Shown piece after piece: positions 52,083-60,652 of a stretch of DNA of 64,000 nucleotides. The notes beneath the pieces were generated by a model. It searched no databases. It was not told where the DNA came from and saw only the letters and a program-made list of their open reading frames with translations. The position numbers and the translations under genes are program-made. This DNA comes from Geobacillus thermodenitrificans subsp. thermodenitrificans DSM 465 (lineage in GTDB: Bacteria > Bacillota > Bacilli > Bacillales > Anoxybacillaceae): positions 1-64,000 of the forward strand of contig NZ_AYKT01000016.1 in the NCBI RefSeq assembly GCF_000496575.1. The letters are read 5' to 3'. How positions within the stretch are numbered: the stretch's first letter is position 1; each line of letters begins with the position of its first letter.

Positions 52083-53402
52083 TTACTTATTCATCGCTGC
52101 CTTCATTTCTTTTTCCATGTTTGCTACCGCTTGTTCAACAGTAAGCTCTCCGGCCAATGCCTTCGATACGTTAATTTGGATGATTTCGGAAATTTCCGGA
52201 TAGTTTGGCACCACTGGACGCGGCACTGCTGCATTCAAGGCGTTGACAAACCCTTCTTCAGCGAAGAACGGATTGGCTTTCAACACCTCTTCATCCTCGT
52301 ACAACTCCGGCAATGTCGGGGCTAAACCGCCATAAACGGCCGAGATTTTTTGCCCTTCCGGCCCGGTCATAAATTTGACGAATTCCCATGCTTCTTTCGG
52401 GTGTTTCGAATATTTGTTGATTGCCGTCATCCAGCCACCAAGCGCTGCAGCTGACCCTTTATCGCCAGCCGGGAGCGGAGCAACGCTAACTTTGCCGACA
52501 ATTTTTGATTGTTCCTGATCGTTCGCCAAGGCATATTGATACGGCCAGTTGCGAATAAACGGTGCTTGTCCTTCGATGAATGCGGTGTGAGACTCAGGTT
52601 CCATAAAGGTCGTCACGTTGCTTGGCACAACATCCGATTGAACGATCTCCACCATTTTTTTCAAACCTTTAATGGCTTCCGGACTGTTGACGACAACGTT
52701 TCCGTCTTTGTCAACGATTTGTCCCCCGTAGGAAGCAATAAATTCAACAGCGTTACAAACAAGCCCTTCATATTGTTTCGCTTGCATTAAATAACCGAAT
52801 TTCGTACCGCCTTGTCCTTTCAGTTCCTTTGCTGTTTTTAACAGTTCATCCCATGTTTTCGGCACTTTATCTTCAGGCACTAAATCCGTCCGATAAAACA
52901 ACATGCCCGTATCAATAAATTTCGGCATGGCCCATTGCTTACCGTTGAAGTTTCCAGCGGCTAACGCCCCTTGGTTGTATTTGCTTAAATCGATGCCATC
53001 TTTCTCAATGAAACGGTCCAATGGCAACGTATAGCCTGCTTGGGCGAATTCAGCCGGCCAGATCACATCAAGGTCCATAACATCGATTTCCGACGACTGG
53101 GCGTTTAACATCGTAACGTAAGCATCATGCTGCTTGCCGGTGTCAGCCGGCATTTCCCGCAGTTCAACATCGATGTTCGGATGTGCTTTTTCAAATGCTT
53201 CGATCAACTTTTCCGTTGCTTTCGTCGAGTCTTGGCCACGGGCATAGACAATCTTAACCACTTCGCTGGATTTGCTTTCTTTATTGCCTTCTGTTTTGCT
53301 ATTGCCATCACCGTCAGCATTTTCACCGCCGGAGCAGGCCGTAAGTCCCATCGTAAGCGCTAACAAAATAGCTGATGATTGAAACGCTTTTTTCTTTTTC
53401 AT
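52083..53402 (-). CDS. carbohydrate-binding lipoprotein (extracellular solute-binding family 1)
   Basis: A 439-residue lipoprotein. The signal sequence ends in lipobox LTAC (Cys23), followed by an acidic linker to about 48. The SBP_bac_1 fold includes VKIVYARGQDSTKATEKLIE AFEKAHP, EIDVMDLDVIWPAEFAQAGY and GGWMTAINKYSKHPKEAWEF VKFMTGPEGQ. It captures a mono- or oligosaccharide outside the membrane for the MalFG-type permeases. Two LacI operators lie upstream (53559, 53743). Confidence 0.94.
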   Translation of the reverse strand: MKKKKAFQSSAILLALTMGLTACSGGENADGDGNSKTEGNKESKSSEVVKIVYARGQDSTKATEKLIEAFEKAHPNIDVELREMPADTGKQHDAYVTMLNAQSSEIDVMDLDVIWPAEFAQAGYTLPLDRFIEKDGIDLSKYNQGALAAGNFNGKQWAMPKFIDTGMLFYRTDLVPEDKVPKTWDELLKTAKELKGQGGTKFGYLMQAKQYEGLVCNAVEFIASYGGQIVDKDGNVVVNSPEAIKGLKKMVEIVQSDVVPSNVTTFMEPESHTAFIEGQAPFIRNWPYQYALANDQEQSKIVGKVSVAPLPAGDKGSAAALGGWMTAINKYSKHPKEAWEFVKFMTGPEGQKISAVYGGLAPTLPELYEDEEVLKANPFFAEEGFVNALNAAVPRPVVPNYPEISEIIQINVSKALAGELTVEQAVANMEKEMKAAMNK

Positions 53403-53558
53403 TTCTTATCCATCCCCCTACTTGTTTTTTGTATGATAAAGCTTGAGTGAAACCGAACAACACATCTCTCGCGCGGTCCGGATCACCTCCTAGGCTGAAA
53501 TGACAATCCAATTACACACTATTCAGGCAATTTCCGATGCCTGTCTACCTTACTATTT

Positions 53559-53572
53559 TGTAATCGATTACA
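53559..53572. promoter_or_regulatory. LacI-type operator, copy 3
   Basis: TGTAATCGATTACA, flanked by TTT and CAAAA so the symmetry extends to 22 bp; 157 bp upstream of the binding-protein gene. Confidence 0.85.
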
Positions 53573-53742
53573 CAAAAATCGTTGATAAATCGACCATTTC
53601 CCGCTTTCTGTCTCTTTTTCATCCTGATGAGTTTGCGAAAAAGAAAAGGTTGATCTCTACCGAATAGGTGTTCAACCGAAGAGGCTTGTCTACCTTCCAA
53701 GGCTTCCTTCCAATCGACTAAGACTTCAGGCAAACCCATCTA

Positions 53743-53756
53743 TGTAATCGATTACA
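53743..53756. promoter_or_regulatory. LacI-type operator, copy 4
   Basis: TGTAATCGATTACA, 341 bp upstream of the binding-protein gene. Confidence 0.8.
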
Positions 53757-53821
53757 AATCCATCTTACATCGATTTGATTTCCTTCGTCAAGGGCTTAAA
53801 TCTTTTTTTAGTATATAAACA

Positions 53822-53852
53822 AAGAAAAGACGTCCCAAAGGAGGAGGACGCC
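53822..53852 (-). terminator. terminator of the acidic-protein gene
   Basis: On the minus strand GGCGTCC...GGGACGTC is followed by TTTTCTTT; one mismatch in the stem. Confidence 0.55.
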
Positions 53853-53947
53853 TCTTCTCATTCCGATGTATGCAACTAACCGACTAGTAAAAACCCATAT
53901 ATTGCATTTACTGCTGAGAAAGGCAGTCTTTTGAGGCAGCCCTTCCC

Positions 53948-54352
53948 TCACACTTCCACCGCCTTCCCTTCCTCGACGATATGGTAAAGCAAGTGCGCCA
54001 AATGGTGGATCGGGCCGTATGGTTCTTCATCGTCTTCATTCATTTCTTCCTCATCAGCGAATTCGAGGTCGTTTAAGTAGAGCGCCATAAACTCATAAAA
54101 ATCTTTCAGCTCGAAGCTGTAGCACGCGCTCGGGTCTTCGCTGTCCTCCTCGTACTGGAGCATCAAGTACGAGACATTCCCTTCGTTGTCTTCGGCGTCG
54201 AAAAAGACGAAATAGCCGATATTCGTGTCGAGGTCAAACAAATGTCGCGTCCCGCCTTCAGTCGCCTTGTCAAATTCGTCTTGGTTCAATTTGCCGACGT
54301 TCATCGCCTCCACATGATCTTCGCGATGAAACTGAACCGTAAACGTTTTCAT
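53948..54352 (-). CDS. small acidic cytosolic protein of unknown function
   Basis: A 134-residue protein with AAGGAGGAG before the ATG. Very rich in Asp and Glu, especially residues 100-113 (ADEEEMNEDDEEPYG). The beta-rich first half (TNIGYFVFFDAEDNEGNVSY LMLQYEED) is reminiscent of DUF1292-like proteins, but I do not assign it. No cysteine pair or membrane segment. It follows glutaminase by 13 bp and is probably cotranscribed. Function unknown. Confidence 0.8.
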   Translation of the reverse strand: MKTFTVQFHREDHVEAMNVGKLNQDEFDKATEGGTRHLFDLDTNIGYFVFFDAEDNEGNVSYLMLQYEEDSEDPSACYSFELKDFYEFMALYLNDLEFADEEEMNEDDEEPYGPIHHLAHLLYHIVEEGKAVEV

Positions 54353-54365
54353 GTTCGTCTCCTCC

Positions 54366-55295
54366 TTAAAAAATGCTTAATGAATATGTTTTGGATAGCC
54401 GCTCGAGCAGCTTCACCCCGGTCAAGCTGTTCCCTTTATCATCGAGCGCCGGACCGAAAATACCGATGCCGCATCGCCCTGGGACGGCAGCGAGAATGCC
54501 GCCGGAAACACCGCTTTTGGCTGGAATGCCAATTTTAATGGCAAACTCGCCTGAAGCGTTGTACATGCCGCACGTGACCATGAACGTTTTGCAAATACGA
54601 GCCACATCAAGAGGCATGAGCAGCTCACCCGAATGCGGGTCGCGCCCGTCAAGTGCGAATACTAAGCCGATGCGCGCCAAATCAATGCACGTCATCTCAA
54701 CGGCACATTGCTTCGTATACAAGTCCATCAACTCTTCAACATCTTCATCGATAATGCCGTGCTGTTTCAAAAAATAGCAAAGTGACCGGTTTAAAAACGC
54801 GGTTTCAAACTCGGATTGAGCCACTTCTTCCGAATACGTGATCTGTTCGTTGCCTGCCAATCGGCGGATGAATGCCAAAAGCCGCTCGATCCGCTCTTCG
54901 ACAGAACGGCCGCGAATCATGTGCGTCACCGCCAACGCCCCGGCGTTAATCATTGGGTTGAGTGGTTTGGACGGCTGCACTTCCTCAAGCTTAGCAATGG
55001 AGTTAAACGGATCGCCCGTCGGCTCCATACCAACTTTGCGAAACACCTCGTCTTCGCCGCGGTCGATCAGCACAAGGGCCAGTGCGAGAATTTTGGAAAT
55101 GCTCTGTAGCGTCACCTTGACTGTCACATCGCCGGCATCAACGACTTTTCCATCTGCGGTGTACACGGCAATCGACAGCTCGTTCGGATTCGCCTTACCT
55201 AAGGCGGGAATGTAATCAGCCACTTTTCCGTAACGGGCGTACTGTTTTGCTTCTTCGACAAAGCGGACAAGCTCTTCTTTGTTGTACACAGGCAT
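54366..55295 (-). CDS. glsA: glutaminase
   Basis: A 309-residue enzyme that hydrolyses L-glutamine to glutamate and ammonia in the cytosol. It has the serine-dependent beta-lactamase-like fold. The catalytic Ser65 and Lys68 are in [17 protein letters not shown] (about 113-123), the SFYxx-equivalent [13 protein letters not shown], and the C-terminal [18 protein letters not shown] are all glutaminase motifs. The ATG at 55295 lacks a convincing ribosome binding site, and a GTG directly before it is also possible. Length is normal for the family. Confidence 0.95.
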   Translation of the reverse strand: MPVYNKEELVRFVEEAKQYARYGKVADYIPALGKANPNELSIAVYTADGKVVDAGDVTVKVTLQSISKILALALVLIDRGEDEVFRKVGMEPTGDPFNSIAKLEEVQPSKPLNPMINAGALAVTHMIRGRSVEERIERLLAFIRRLAGNEQITYSEEVAQSEFETAFLNRSLCYFLKQHGIIDEDVEELMDLYTKQCAVEMTCIDLARIGLVFALDGRDPHSGELLMPLDVARICKTFMVTCGMYNASGEFAIKIGIPAKSGVSGGILAAVPGRCGIGIFGPALDDKGNSLTGVKLLERLSKTYSLSIF

Positions 55296-55298
55296 CAC

Positions 55299-55612
55299 CG
55301 ATGGTTAGTATGGCTGATTTTTCCTGTTTTATGCATGAACAATGCAAACAGCTAGGAATCGACAGGCGCACTCGGCCTTGTCCAAACGGAATGTTTTCCA
55401 CAAGACAAGCATGCCTAGTTGGACAGGGGACAACAGCCGCTTGCCTACAGTAAAACTTATGGAAAAGATGAACAGGGATCATGTGATCGTAGACATACAT
55501 GCCTTGATGAAAAAATTTCCCCTTATGAACGGTCATCGCCTATGGAGAAACGTTCGATTCCGTGATGAGAACGATCGCGACATTCTTTTTCCAACGAATG
55601 CAAAATTGGCCA
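55299..55612. other. intergenic between glutaminase and tRNA-Pro
   Basis: No supported gene. A plus-strand frame over 55459-55570 (MEKMNRDHVIVDIHALMKKF) has no ribosome binding site and matches nothing I know. Confidence 0.35.
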
Positions 55613-55641
55613 TTGATTTCTCCCTATTTTTCTTATATAAT
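55613..55641 (+). promoter_or_regulatory. promoter of tRNA-Pro
   Basis: TTGATT (55613-55618), 17-bp spacer, TATAAT (55636-55641), 23 bp before the tRNA. Confidence 0.75.
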
Positions 55642-55664
55642 AGGAAATGTCTGACCAATCTCTT

Positions 55665-55738
55665 CGGGATGTAGCTCAGCTTGGTAGAGCACACGCATGG
55701 GGTGCGTGGGGTCGCAGGTTCAAATCCTGTCATCCCGA
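55665..55738 (+). tRNA. tRNA-Pro (anticodon GGG)
   Basis: Cloverleaf: acceptor CGGGATG (55665-55671)/CATCCCG (55731-55737); D arm with AGCTCAGCTTGGTAGAGC; anticodon stem CACGC/GCGTG with loop ATGGGGT, anticodon GGG. The T arm is the GCAGG...CCTGT stem with TTCAAAT loop. Length 74 including the discriminator base A; CCA is not encoded. It reads proline codons CCC and CCU. Confidence 0.95.
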
Positions 55739-55747
55739 TCGTCATGA

Positions 55748-55785
55748 AACCAGCCGGAAAAACAACCGGTTGGTTTTTTGTTTTT
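55748..55785 (+). terminator. terminator of tRNA-Pro
   Basis: AACCAGCCGG (55748-55757) pairs with CCGGTTGGTT (55766-55775), followed by TTTTGTTTTT. Confidence 0.85.
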
Positions 55786-55804
55786 CCCCCTTTGTTCCAC
55801 CTAC

Positions 55805-56410
55805 TAAATGACCTCCATCTTCTTTCCTGCGAAAGCGATGTAGCCAACAGCTAGCTCAACGTCGTCGTCCACCACGGCGGTGTCAGAAAGCGATAGCGTC
55901 GTTTCAACTCGACAAGCTCCGATAATCGCTCCATCCATATTGAAGACAGTGGCGGTGACCATCCGTTTTCGGTTTCCTGGCGGAGATTGCTTTCATCATC
56001 GACGTCATTACGACGGTAACGGAAACAGGTGACTTTGCTCAAGTGAATCCCATCAATTAAGCTTGCATGGTTCCGCTCGTCGTTCAAGACGAGGTCATCG
56101 CGGCGAATCAGTACACCGATATTCGCAGCATAGCCGCTATTGAAAATGAGTGCGGATTCTGCTTTTTTCACTGTTTTAACATAGCTTCTGCCTGCTCGTA
56201 CAGCGGATGGTTACCGGCGACGAGCCGCGATGCCCCCGCCCCGTATCTTCGCATCCTGATTCATTGTTCGCCTGTCATCCGCCAAGCCTACATCATTGTG
56301 CGATGCGAAATTCTACATCGGCTTTCCGCCCAACATGCCCGAAACCCCTGACGCCTCCGCTTGACGCAACTGGCGTTTTTGCCCTAGTTTGTTCAACTCG
56401 AAAAGAATCT
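55805..56410 (-). pseudogene. bioF: bioF fossil (8-amino-7-oxononanoate synthase)
   Basis: The central part is intact as KKAESALIFNSGYAANIGVL, then RDDLVLNDERNHASLIDGIH LSK. Upstream fragments in several frames match the expected N-terminus: GLADD, then RLVAGNHPLYEQAEAMLKQ. Downstream, TVFNMDGAI-like and LSELVELKRRYRFL pieces are in other frames. The PLP-lysine region and the C-terminal domain are missing. BioF makes the biotin precursor KAPA from pimeloyl thioester and alanine. The remnant is dead. It lies just past tRNA-Pro, a typical site for insertions and deletions. Confidence 0.85.
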
Positions 56411-56491
56411 CCGTTTTCATCCTCATCTCTTGTATATGTAAACTATACACAATATACTTTGCGATTCACTAGTGCTATATGTTTGCTTTGC

Positions 56492-56517
56492 TTTATTGAT
56501 TATTTAGAACAATGTTT
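56492..56517 (+). repeat. 26-bp dispersed motif, copy C
   Basis: TTTATTGATTATTTAGAACA and following ATGTTT, near-identical to 18294-18319. Confidence 0.4.
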
Positions 56518-56692
56518 AATATATTTAGTTGAAAATTCCTTATTGTTAAGTGAGAAAAAAGGAACGGATGCCAAAAAGAGCTTTATCGCTTTTTTTCGCT
56601 TCGATGCATAGCCGGTCCTTCGAAAAGTCATACTATATCTGTCTTAAACGCCCCTATTTCCGTTCATCCTGCGAACTAAGGAGGTGCCGAAA

Positions 56693-56875
56693 ATGGATGT
56701 TCGTCGAGCGCAAGAAATCGCATCATCGCCAGTGATGGCGAATGTCACGTACAACGGACAGCGCATTTACATCGAGCATGTCGACCAACAAAAAGGGGTG
56801 GCGACGATCCATCCGCTTGACAACCCGTCTCAAAAGCAAAGTGTGCCGGTTGCCAGCTTAGAAGAGCATTCGTAA
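56693..56875 (+). CDS. sspH: small acid-soluble spore protein, SspH type
   Basis: A 60-residue protein. ATG at 56693 (MDVRRAQEIASSPVMANVTY) with AAGGAGGTG upstream. The order MDVxRAQEIxxSP, VTYNGQxIYI, and VPVASLEE matches SspH of Bacillus and Geobacillus. SspH is a minor spore-core protein made in the forespore. A forespore sigma-G promoter would be expected but I could not fix it. A strong hairpin follows. Confidence 0.93.
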   Translation: MDVRRAQEIASSPVMANVTYNGQRIYIEHVDQQKGVATIHPLDNPSQKQSVPVASLEEHS

Positions 56876-56880
56876 CCACA

Positions 56881-56920
56881 AAAAAGCGGGAAAAGGAATC
56901 ATCCTTTCTCCCGCTTTTTT
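56881..56920 (+). terminator. bidirectional terminator
   Basis: AAAAAGCGGGA-AAAGGA...TCCTTT-TCCCGCTTTTTT, between sspH and a convergent small gene. Confidence 0.85.
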
Positions 56921-56921
56921 G

Positions 56922-57059
56922 CTAATCAGCCGTCAACTCTTCCTGCTCTTTGTAGGCTTCTTGTACAGATTGTTCCCTCATCGCCGCGCGGCCTGCCGTC
57001 CGAGTATCAGCGGTGCGGACAGATTTCTCGCTGCGCTTGTTGTTCGCTTTCATTTTCAT
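56922..57059 (-). CDS. very small basic/acidic protein, unknown
   Basis: A 45-residue protein. ATG at 57059 (MKMKANNKRSEKSVRTADTR) with AAGGAGGGAG upstream. The N-terminal half is very basic and the C-terminal half (REQSVQEAYKEQEELTAD) acidic, a composition seen in minor spore proteins. No family recognised. It shares a terminator with sspH. Confidence 0.6.
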   Translation of the reverse strand: MKMKANNKRSEKSVRTADTRTAGRAAMREQSVQEAYKEQEELTAD

Positions 57060-57163
57060 CGCGATGCTCCCTCCTTCGTCTCTAGCATTCCCTGAATGGC
57101 AAGAGGTTACTATCGCGAAGGAGCAAAAGAGCACTGCCCGATCGGACGGCTTATGAAGCGATC

Positions 57164-57529
57164 TTATCCTTTTTCTAACAACTCGATCCGGTTGTGAAAC
57201 GGATCGCGAAACGAAAACCGCTTCACCCCTGGGATCGGTTTTTCATCTTGTGTCACGACCCCGCGTGCTTCCAAATAGCGACGTGCAGCCTCAACATCTT
57301 CCACTTCAAACGCCGGATGGCTTTTGCTGTTGTAGCCATCACGGTTTTCCGTCCCAATATGAAGCTCGATATCACCGACTTTGTACCAAAGCCCACCGTT
57401 AGCCTTCAGCGACTCGGGCTTTTCGATTTCCTTGAAACCGAGCACGCCCGTATAAAACGCACGCGCCTCATCTTCAGCGCCAAATGGAATACAAATTTGC
57501 ACATGATCAAGTCGTTTGACACGAATCAT
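57164..57529 (-). CDS. VOC-superfamily (glyoxalase-like) protein
   Basis: A 121-residue protein with two beta-alpha-beta-beta-beta modules. LDHVQICIPFGAEDEARAFY TGVLGFKEIEKP is the first, and HPAFEVEDVEAARRYLEARG...RFSFRDPFHNRIELLE the second. His10 (DHV) and the late Glu (IELLE) are usual metal ligands of glyoxalase/dioxygenase members. The ATG overlaps the stop of the YhfC gene. Substrate unknown. Confidence 0.9.
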   Translation of the reverse strand: MIRVKRLDHVQICIPFGAEDEARAFYTGVLGFKEIEKPESLKANGGLWYKVGDIELHIGTENRDGYNSKSHPAFEVEDVEAARRYLEARGVVTQDEKPIPGVKRFSFRDPFHNRIELLEKG

Positions 57530-58308
57530 CGTTTCTCTTCCCCCTGTTCAAAGGCTGGTTTGATCCGGCGAATGAACCAAACGGCAGCAACCGCCCACAC
57601 CAATAACACTGCCTCGACCACCCAGATGTTTGTGACGACTTTCGCTTGGTACAACGCCGGCAAGACGTCCAACGCGGCATGGAGCAAAATCGCATACAGG
57701 ACATAACGGAATTGCCGCTTGCGCACGCCAAGCAAAACGAGCAGCGATAACGCCACATGCACGGCCAAGGCAAACAACCGTTCTAAACCGCCCAACACAT
57801 ACATCGCCAATGGCGTGTGCAACACTTGTTCCTTAATTAGCTCCGCTTGGTCCGCCGGAAGCGACGGAGCAATCGTTTTATCAAAGACTCCTGATTGGAT
57901 GAGGCTCATGAGCACGATGACGTTCACAGCGCCCAACACGCCAAGCAACACCGCTTCCACCCCGCCGTGCCCAAGCCCGAATGACAAGCCATCGCCATAT
58001 GAGCGTTTTTGTTTCAACAGCCAGCGAAATCCGACATAACGGCCGATTTCTTCAAACACACCGGCGGCAAGCGCGGCGTACAAGACAAAGAGCGTGACAC
58101 TTTCCGTTCCTTTCAGCGCCGGTCGCCCCGGTTCAAGGACAGCGATATGAAGGGCTTTTTCCAACACTTGTGAAAAAACGAGAAAGATCAGTGCCCCGAT
58201 GCCGAGCGCTTTCCACGAAAGCCACCCTTTTTTTCTCCCGTACCATACAAGTCCGAGCGGAACGAGCAACGACACAAGAAGCTGTGTGACTGCGCCTATA
58301 ATCCCCAT
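57526..58308 (-). CDS. YhfC-family intramembrane metalloprotease-like protein
   Basis: A 260-residue membrane protein with about seven helices. AGGAGGGG precedes the ATG. The active-site motifs of the CPBP/YhfC group are visible: EEIGRY with Glu86 and Glu87, GLGHGGVEA with His114 and Glu118, HVALS, and HAALD. Such proteins cleave substrates or process peptides in the membrane, sometimes as bacteriocin immunity proteins. Its neighbours are an SdpI-type immunity protein and an ArsR regulator, which would fit that role. Confidence 0.88.
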   Translation of the reverse strand: MGIIGAVTQLLVSLLVPLGLVWYGRKKGWLSWKALGIGALIFLVFSQVLEKALHIAVLEPGRPALKGTESVTLFVLYAALAAGVFEEIGRYVGFRWLLKQKRSYGDGLSFGLGHGGVEAVLLGVLGAVNVIVLMSLIQSGVFDKTIAPSLPADQAELIKEQVLHTPLAMYVLGGLERLFALAVHVALSLLVLLGVRKRQFRYVLYAILLHAALDVLPALYQAKVVTNIWVVEAVLLVWAVAAVWFIRRIKPAFEQGEEKR

Positions 58309-58322
58309 GAGTCCCCTCCTAT

Positions 58323-58979
58323 CTATGATGAACGCTTGCGCTGTTCATGACGAAAATAGATGAACGACTGAATGATTAAATACAAATTACCCAAAATTAT
58401 GATGAGCATCAAAAAGACAAACTTCATCTCCCCTTCCCCCGGCAAAAATCCCGTTAACATAAGCAAAATCCCCATCGCGATAAACACTTTTCCGCCAAGG
58501 CGATGCGTTTTGTGCCAAACCGTCTCACTCTCAATCGTCCATGGCGTGCGGATGCCGATAAAATAATTATGTTTGATTTTCGGCATATAATTTCCGATGA
58601 CAAGAAACAGCCCGCCGATGCCAAGCGGCGCAAACAAGCTCATATCGATCGAAAAGCCGAGATTGTACGCGAGTGTTACGATATGCAATATGAGAAAAAA
58701 AGCGATCAACGCCACATTGAAAATGTTGTATACGTGTGAGAATTTAGCATAGTTTTCTTTTTTCGGGTCAAATCTTGGCATCACTCCCATCAAAATGATG
58801 AAACCTGTCATCAATACGGGTGGGAGAAGCGCGCCAAACCATTTGTTGCTGAAGCCATCGGCTTCCCCTGATGCATTCCAATGGATCGCCACTTCATCCG
58901 GCAAATACGGAAGAGCAGCCAAACTCAATAGATAAGCGAGAACCGTCAACACGATCGCCAGCCGGCTAACCTTCATCAT
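58323..58979 (-). CDS. sdpI: SdpI-family membrane protein
   Basis: A 218-residue six-TM protein. ATG at 58979 (MMKVSRLAIVLTVLAYLLSL) with AGGGGGAG upstream. It begins with a DUF1648 segment (LPDEVAIHWNASGEADGFSN K) and continues with the SdpI motif NYMPKIKHNYFIGIRTPWTI...WHKTHRLGGKVF. In B. subtilis SdpI gives immunity to the SdpC killing factor and anchors the repressor SdpR. The start overlaps the end of the ArsR gene (4 bp). No sdpABC toxin genes are present. Confidence 0.92.
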   Translation of the reverse strand: MMKVSRLAIVLTVLAYLLSLAALPYLPDEVAIHWNASGEADGFSNKWFGALLPPVLMTGFIILMGVMPRFDPKKENYAKFSHVYNIFNVALIAFFLILHIVTLAYNLGFSIDMSLFAPLGIGGLFLVIGNYMPKIKHNYFIGIRTPWTIESETVWHKTHRLGGKVFIAMGILLMLTGFLPGEGEMKFVFLMLIIILGNLYLIIQSFIYFRHEQRKRSS

Positions 58980-59251
58980 TTCTCTCCCCCTTTTTCGACG
59001 AAATCGTAAAACCAACGGAGCAAATCTTGAAACACCGTCGTGTTCAGAGAGTAGTATATATACTGTCCTTCACGCCGGTCTTGCACCAAATCAGCCTGCT
59101 TTAAAATTTTCAAATGATGCGATACACTCGGTTTTTGCATATCAAAGTGCGAAGCGATTTCCCCTGCCGTCAAGTCCCCTGTTCGCAGCAACGTTAAAAT
59201 TTTTCGGCGCGTCGGATCAGCGATCGCTTTAAATGCCTCGTTGAACGACAA
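58976..59251 (-). CDS. sdpR: ArsR-family regulator (SdpR-like)
   Basis: A 91-residue winged-helix repressor. I choose TTG 59251 (MSFNEAFKAIADPTRRKILT) because AAGGTGG is 8 bp upstream. Features are LLRTGDLTAGEIASHFDMQK and PSVSHHLKILKQADLVQDRR EGQYIYYSL, as in SdpR. No metal-binding cysteines. It probably represses its own operon and is sequestered by the membrane protein encoded next. Confidence 0.92.
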   Translation of the reverse strand: MSFNEAFKAIADPTRRKILTLLRTGDLTAGEIASHFDMQKPSVSHHLKILKQADLVQDRREGQYIYYSLNTTVFQDLLRWFYDFVEKGGEK

Positions 59252-59932
59252 TGGTGATCCCACCTTGCGAATGATTTTTGCATACATATTGAAAAATAAC
59301 GTTTGTTGATCGCCGCTTCTCAAACAGTGAGCAGATGCTGCCAATGTTGACGGTTGGCCGTAAAGCATGGCACGCCCAGGTGAACCGCAAAATGTCTGTA
59401 AAAGCGGGGCATTTTCATACCTAAGTGAAGGGCAAAACTGGCTCACGGATTTGTTCATGAAAAGACATGCACCTTTGAGGCCGACATGAGGAGTACAACT
59501 GGCTCATAGGCTTTTTTCGTGCATCGGTCACTCGTTATTTCGAAACATAGTTTTATAGGACAAGAAATTAGATATTTAGATACATTTCTAAATATAGAAT
59601 ATTCCATTTCCATTCAACTGTCAACTTATATATGCTTTCTGACTAAGCCCTCCTCTCTTCATCTTTGCAAAACGCTCTCAGCACGTTGACATGGTTGCAC
59701 GGCGAGGCTGTTACGTTTCTATATCCCGTCAAGCGACTGATCGTCGAGCACATAACGAAGCTGTCTTAGAAGCCCACTTGGCCAATACAGGCGTCTTTGT
59801 TCCTCGTTTCTATCATCCGCTCCCTCGATATTCTCACGAGTTGGCAAAAAAAAGAGGTATGCCCCCTTCCACCGTATGAGAACCGCTTCGCGATTTTTCT
59901 TCTTTGGAAGTGAATAAGGTGAATCAATATAC
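59252..59932. other. intergenic with decayed sequence
   Basis: Upstream extension of the SdpR frame (59280-59458) has protein-like sequence (FCPSLRYENAPLLQTFCGSP) but no role. AACTGGCTCA occurs twice (about 59439 and 59497). A plus-strand stretch near 59665-59770 reads LSTLTWLHGEAVTFLYPVKR LIVEHI and may be a transposase fragment. Nothing intact. Confidence 0.35.
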
Positions 59933-59974
59933 GAACGGCCGCCCCTTTTGACGTGAAAGAAAGAGCGGCCGTTC
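59933..59974 (-). terminator. hairpin after the DoxX gene
   Basis: GAACGGCCGC (59933-59942) pairs with GCGGCCGTTC (59965-59974); no T-run. Confidence 0.55.
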
Positions 59975-60017
59975 GGAAAAGGAGAAAAACTGAAGCCGTT
60001 TGCACGGTGCGAGGTCG

Positions 60018-60521
60018 TTATTTATGCGTTGCAGCCGGACGTTGTGGACGATGCCACCATTGGCGGAGATAAGGCAACACCCAATGATCGACACCGTATC
60101 GTCCCGCATTGGCCCCAGCGACGAGGATGAAGACGGTGAGCAGCACCATTTGTGGGTTCGTGCTCGTCGTGCCCGAGAACATGAAGGCGAAGTTCATGAC
60201 CGCTCCCATGAGTGCAGCGAAGGTGGTAAACAAGCCAAGAATCAGTGCGATGCCGACGAGAAATTCGCCCCATGGCACGAGGAAGTTAAACAACCCAACA
60301 TTCGGCAGCGCTACGTTTTCGATAAAGGCTGCCCACCAGCCTTGCACGGCTGGATGTTCACCTGTGGCCTTCGCCAACGCTCCTTTTAAATATCCGGTGG
60401 CGTCAAAGCCGTGCGTGATTTTTTCCCATCCCGCCATCATCCATTCATACCCTAAATAGAGACGAAACAACACCATCAACGCCGACGCTGTGGCATGTTC
60501 GCGCAACCATTTGACTACCAT
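60018..60521 (-). CDS. DoxX-family membrane protein
   Basis: A 167-residue four-TM protein. AGGAG precedes the ATG. RLYLGYEWMMAGWEKITHG (about 20-38), FLVPWGEFLVGIALILGLFT (about 80-99) and NFAFMFSGTTSTNP (about 109-122) match the DoxX/thiosulfate-quinone oxidoreductase-like family. In Bacillus related proteins (CatD) act in redox or quinone stress with a dioxygenase partner, which is not present here. Direct repeats in its upstream region suggest a dedicated regulator. Confidence 0.88.
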   Translation of the reverse strand: MVVKWLREHATASALMVLFRLYLGYEWMMAGWEKITHGFDATGYLKGALAKATGEHPAVQGWWAAFIENVALPNVGLFNFLVPWGEFLVGIALILGLFTTFAALMGAVMNFAFMFSGTTSTNPQMVLLTVFILVAGANAGRYGVDHWVLPYLRQWWHRPQRPAATHK

Positions 60522-60629
60522 TTTGTTTCTCTCCTTTCATTTTTAAAACAATTCTTTACACTTTTATCTTAATCTTCTTTTTGCTCGTTGAAACGAGTTT
60601 GTTCAACATTTCACAATATAGTCAAAAAG

Positions 60630-60649
60630 TTATGACTAAATTATGACTA
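60630..60649. promoter_or_regulatory. direct repeat in the DoxX upstream region
   Basis: TTATGACTA at 60630-60638 and again at 60641-60649, one helical turn apart; a possible operator for a MarR/HxlR-type regulator. Confidence 0.45.
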
Positions 60650-60652
60650 CGA

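Larger units (their letters stand above)
53403..53821. other. control region of the ABC importer operon
   Basis: No gene. It contains two copies of the LacI operator 170 bp apart, allowing looping. Promoter elements were not assigned with confidence. Confidence 0.5.

Noticed and set aside
55665-56517. Integrated element at tRNA-Pro with attL/attR
   Set aside because: No integrase and no repeated copy of the tRNA 3' end was found downstream in the window.
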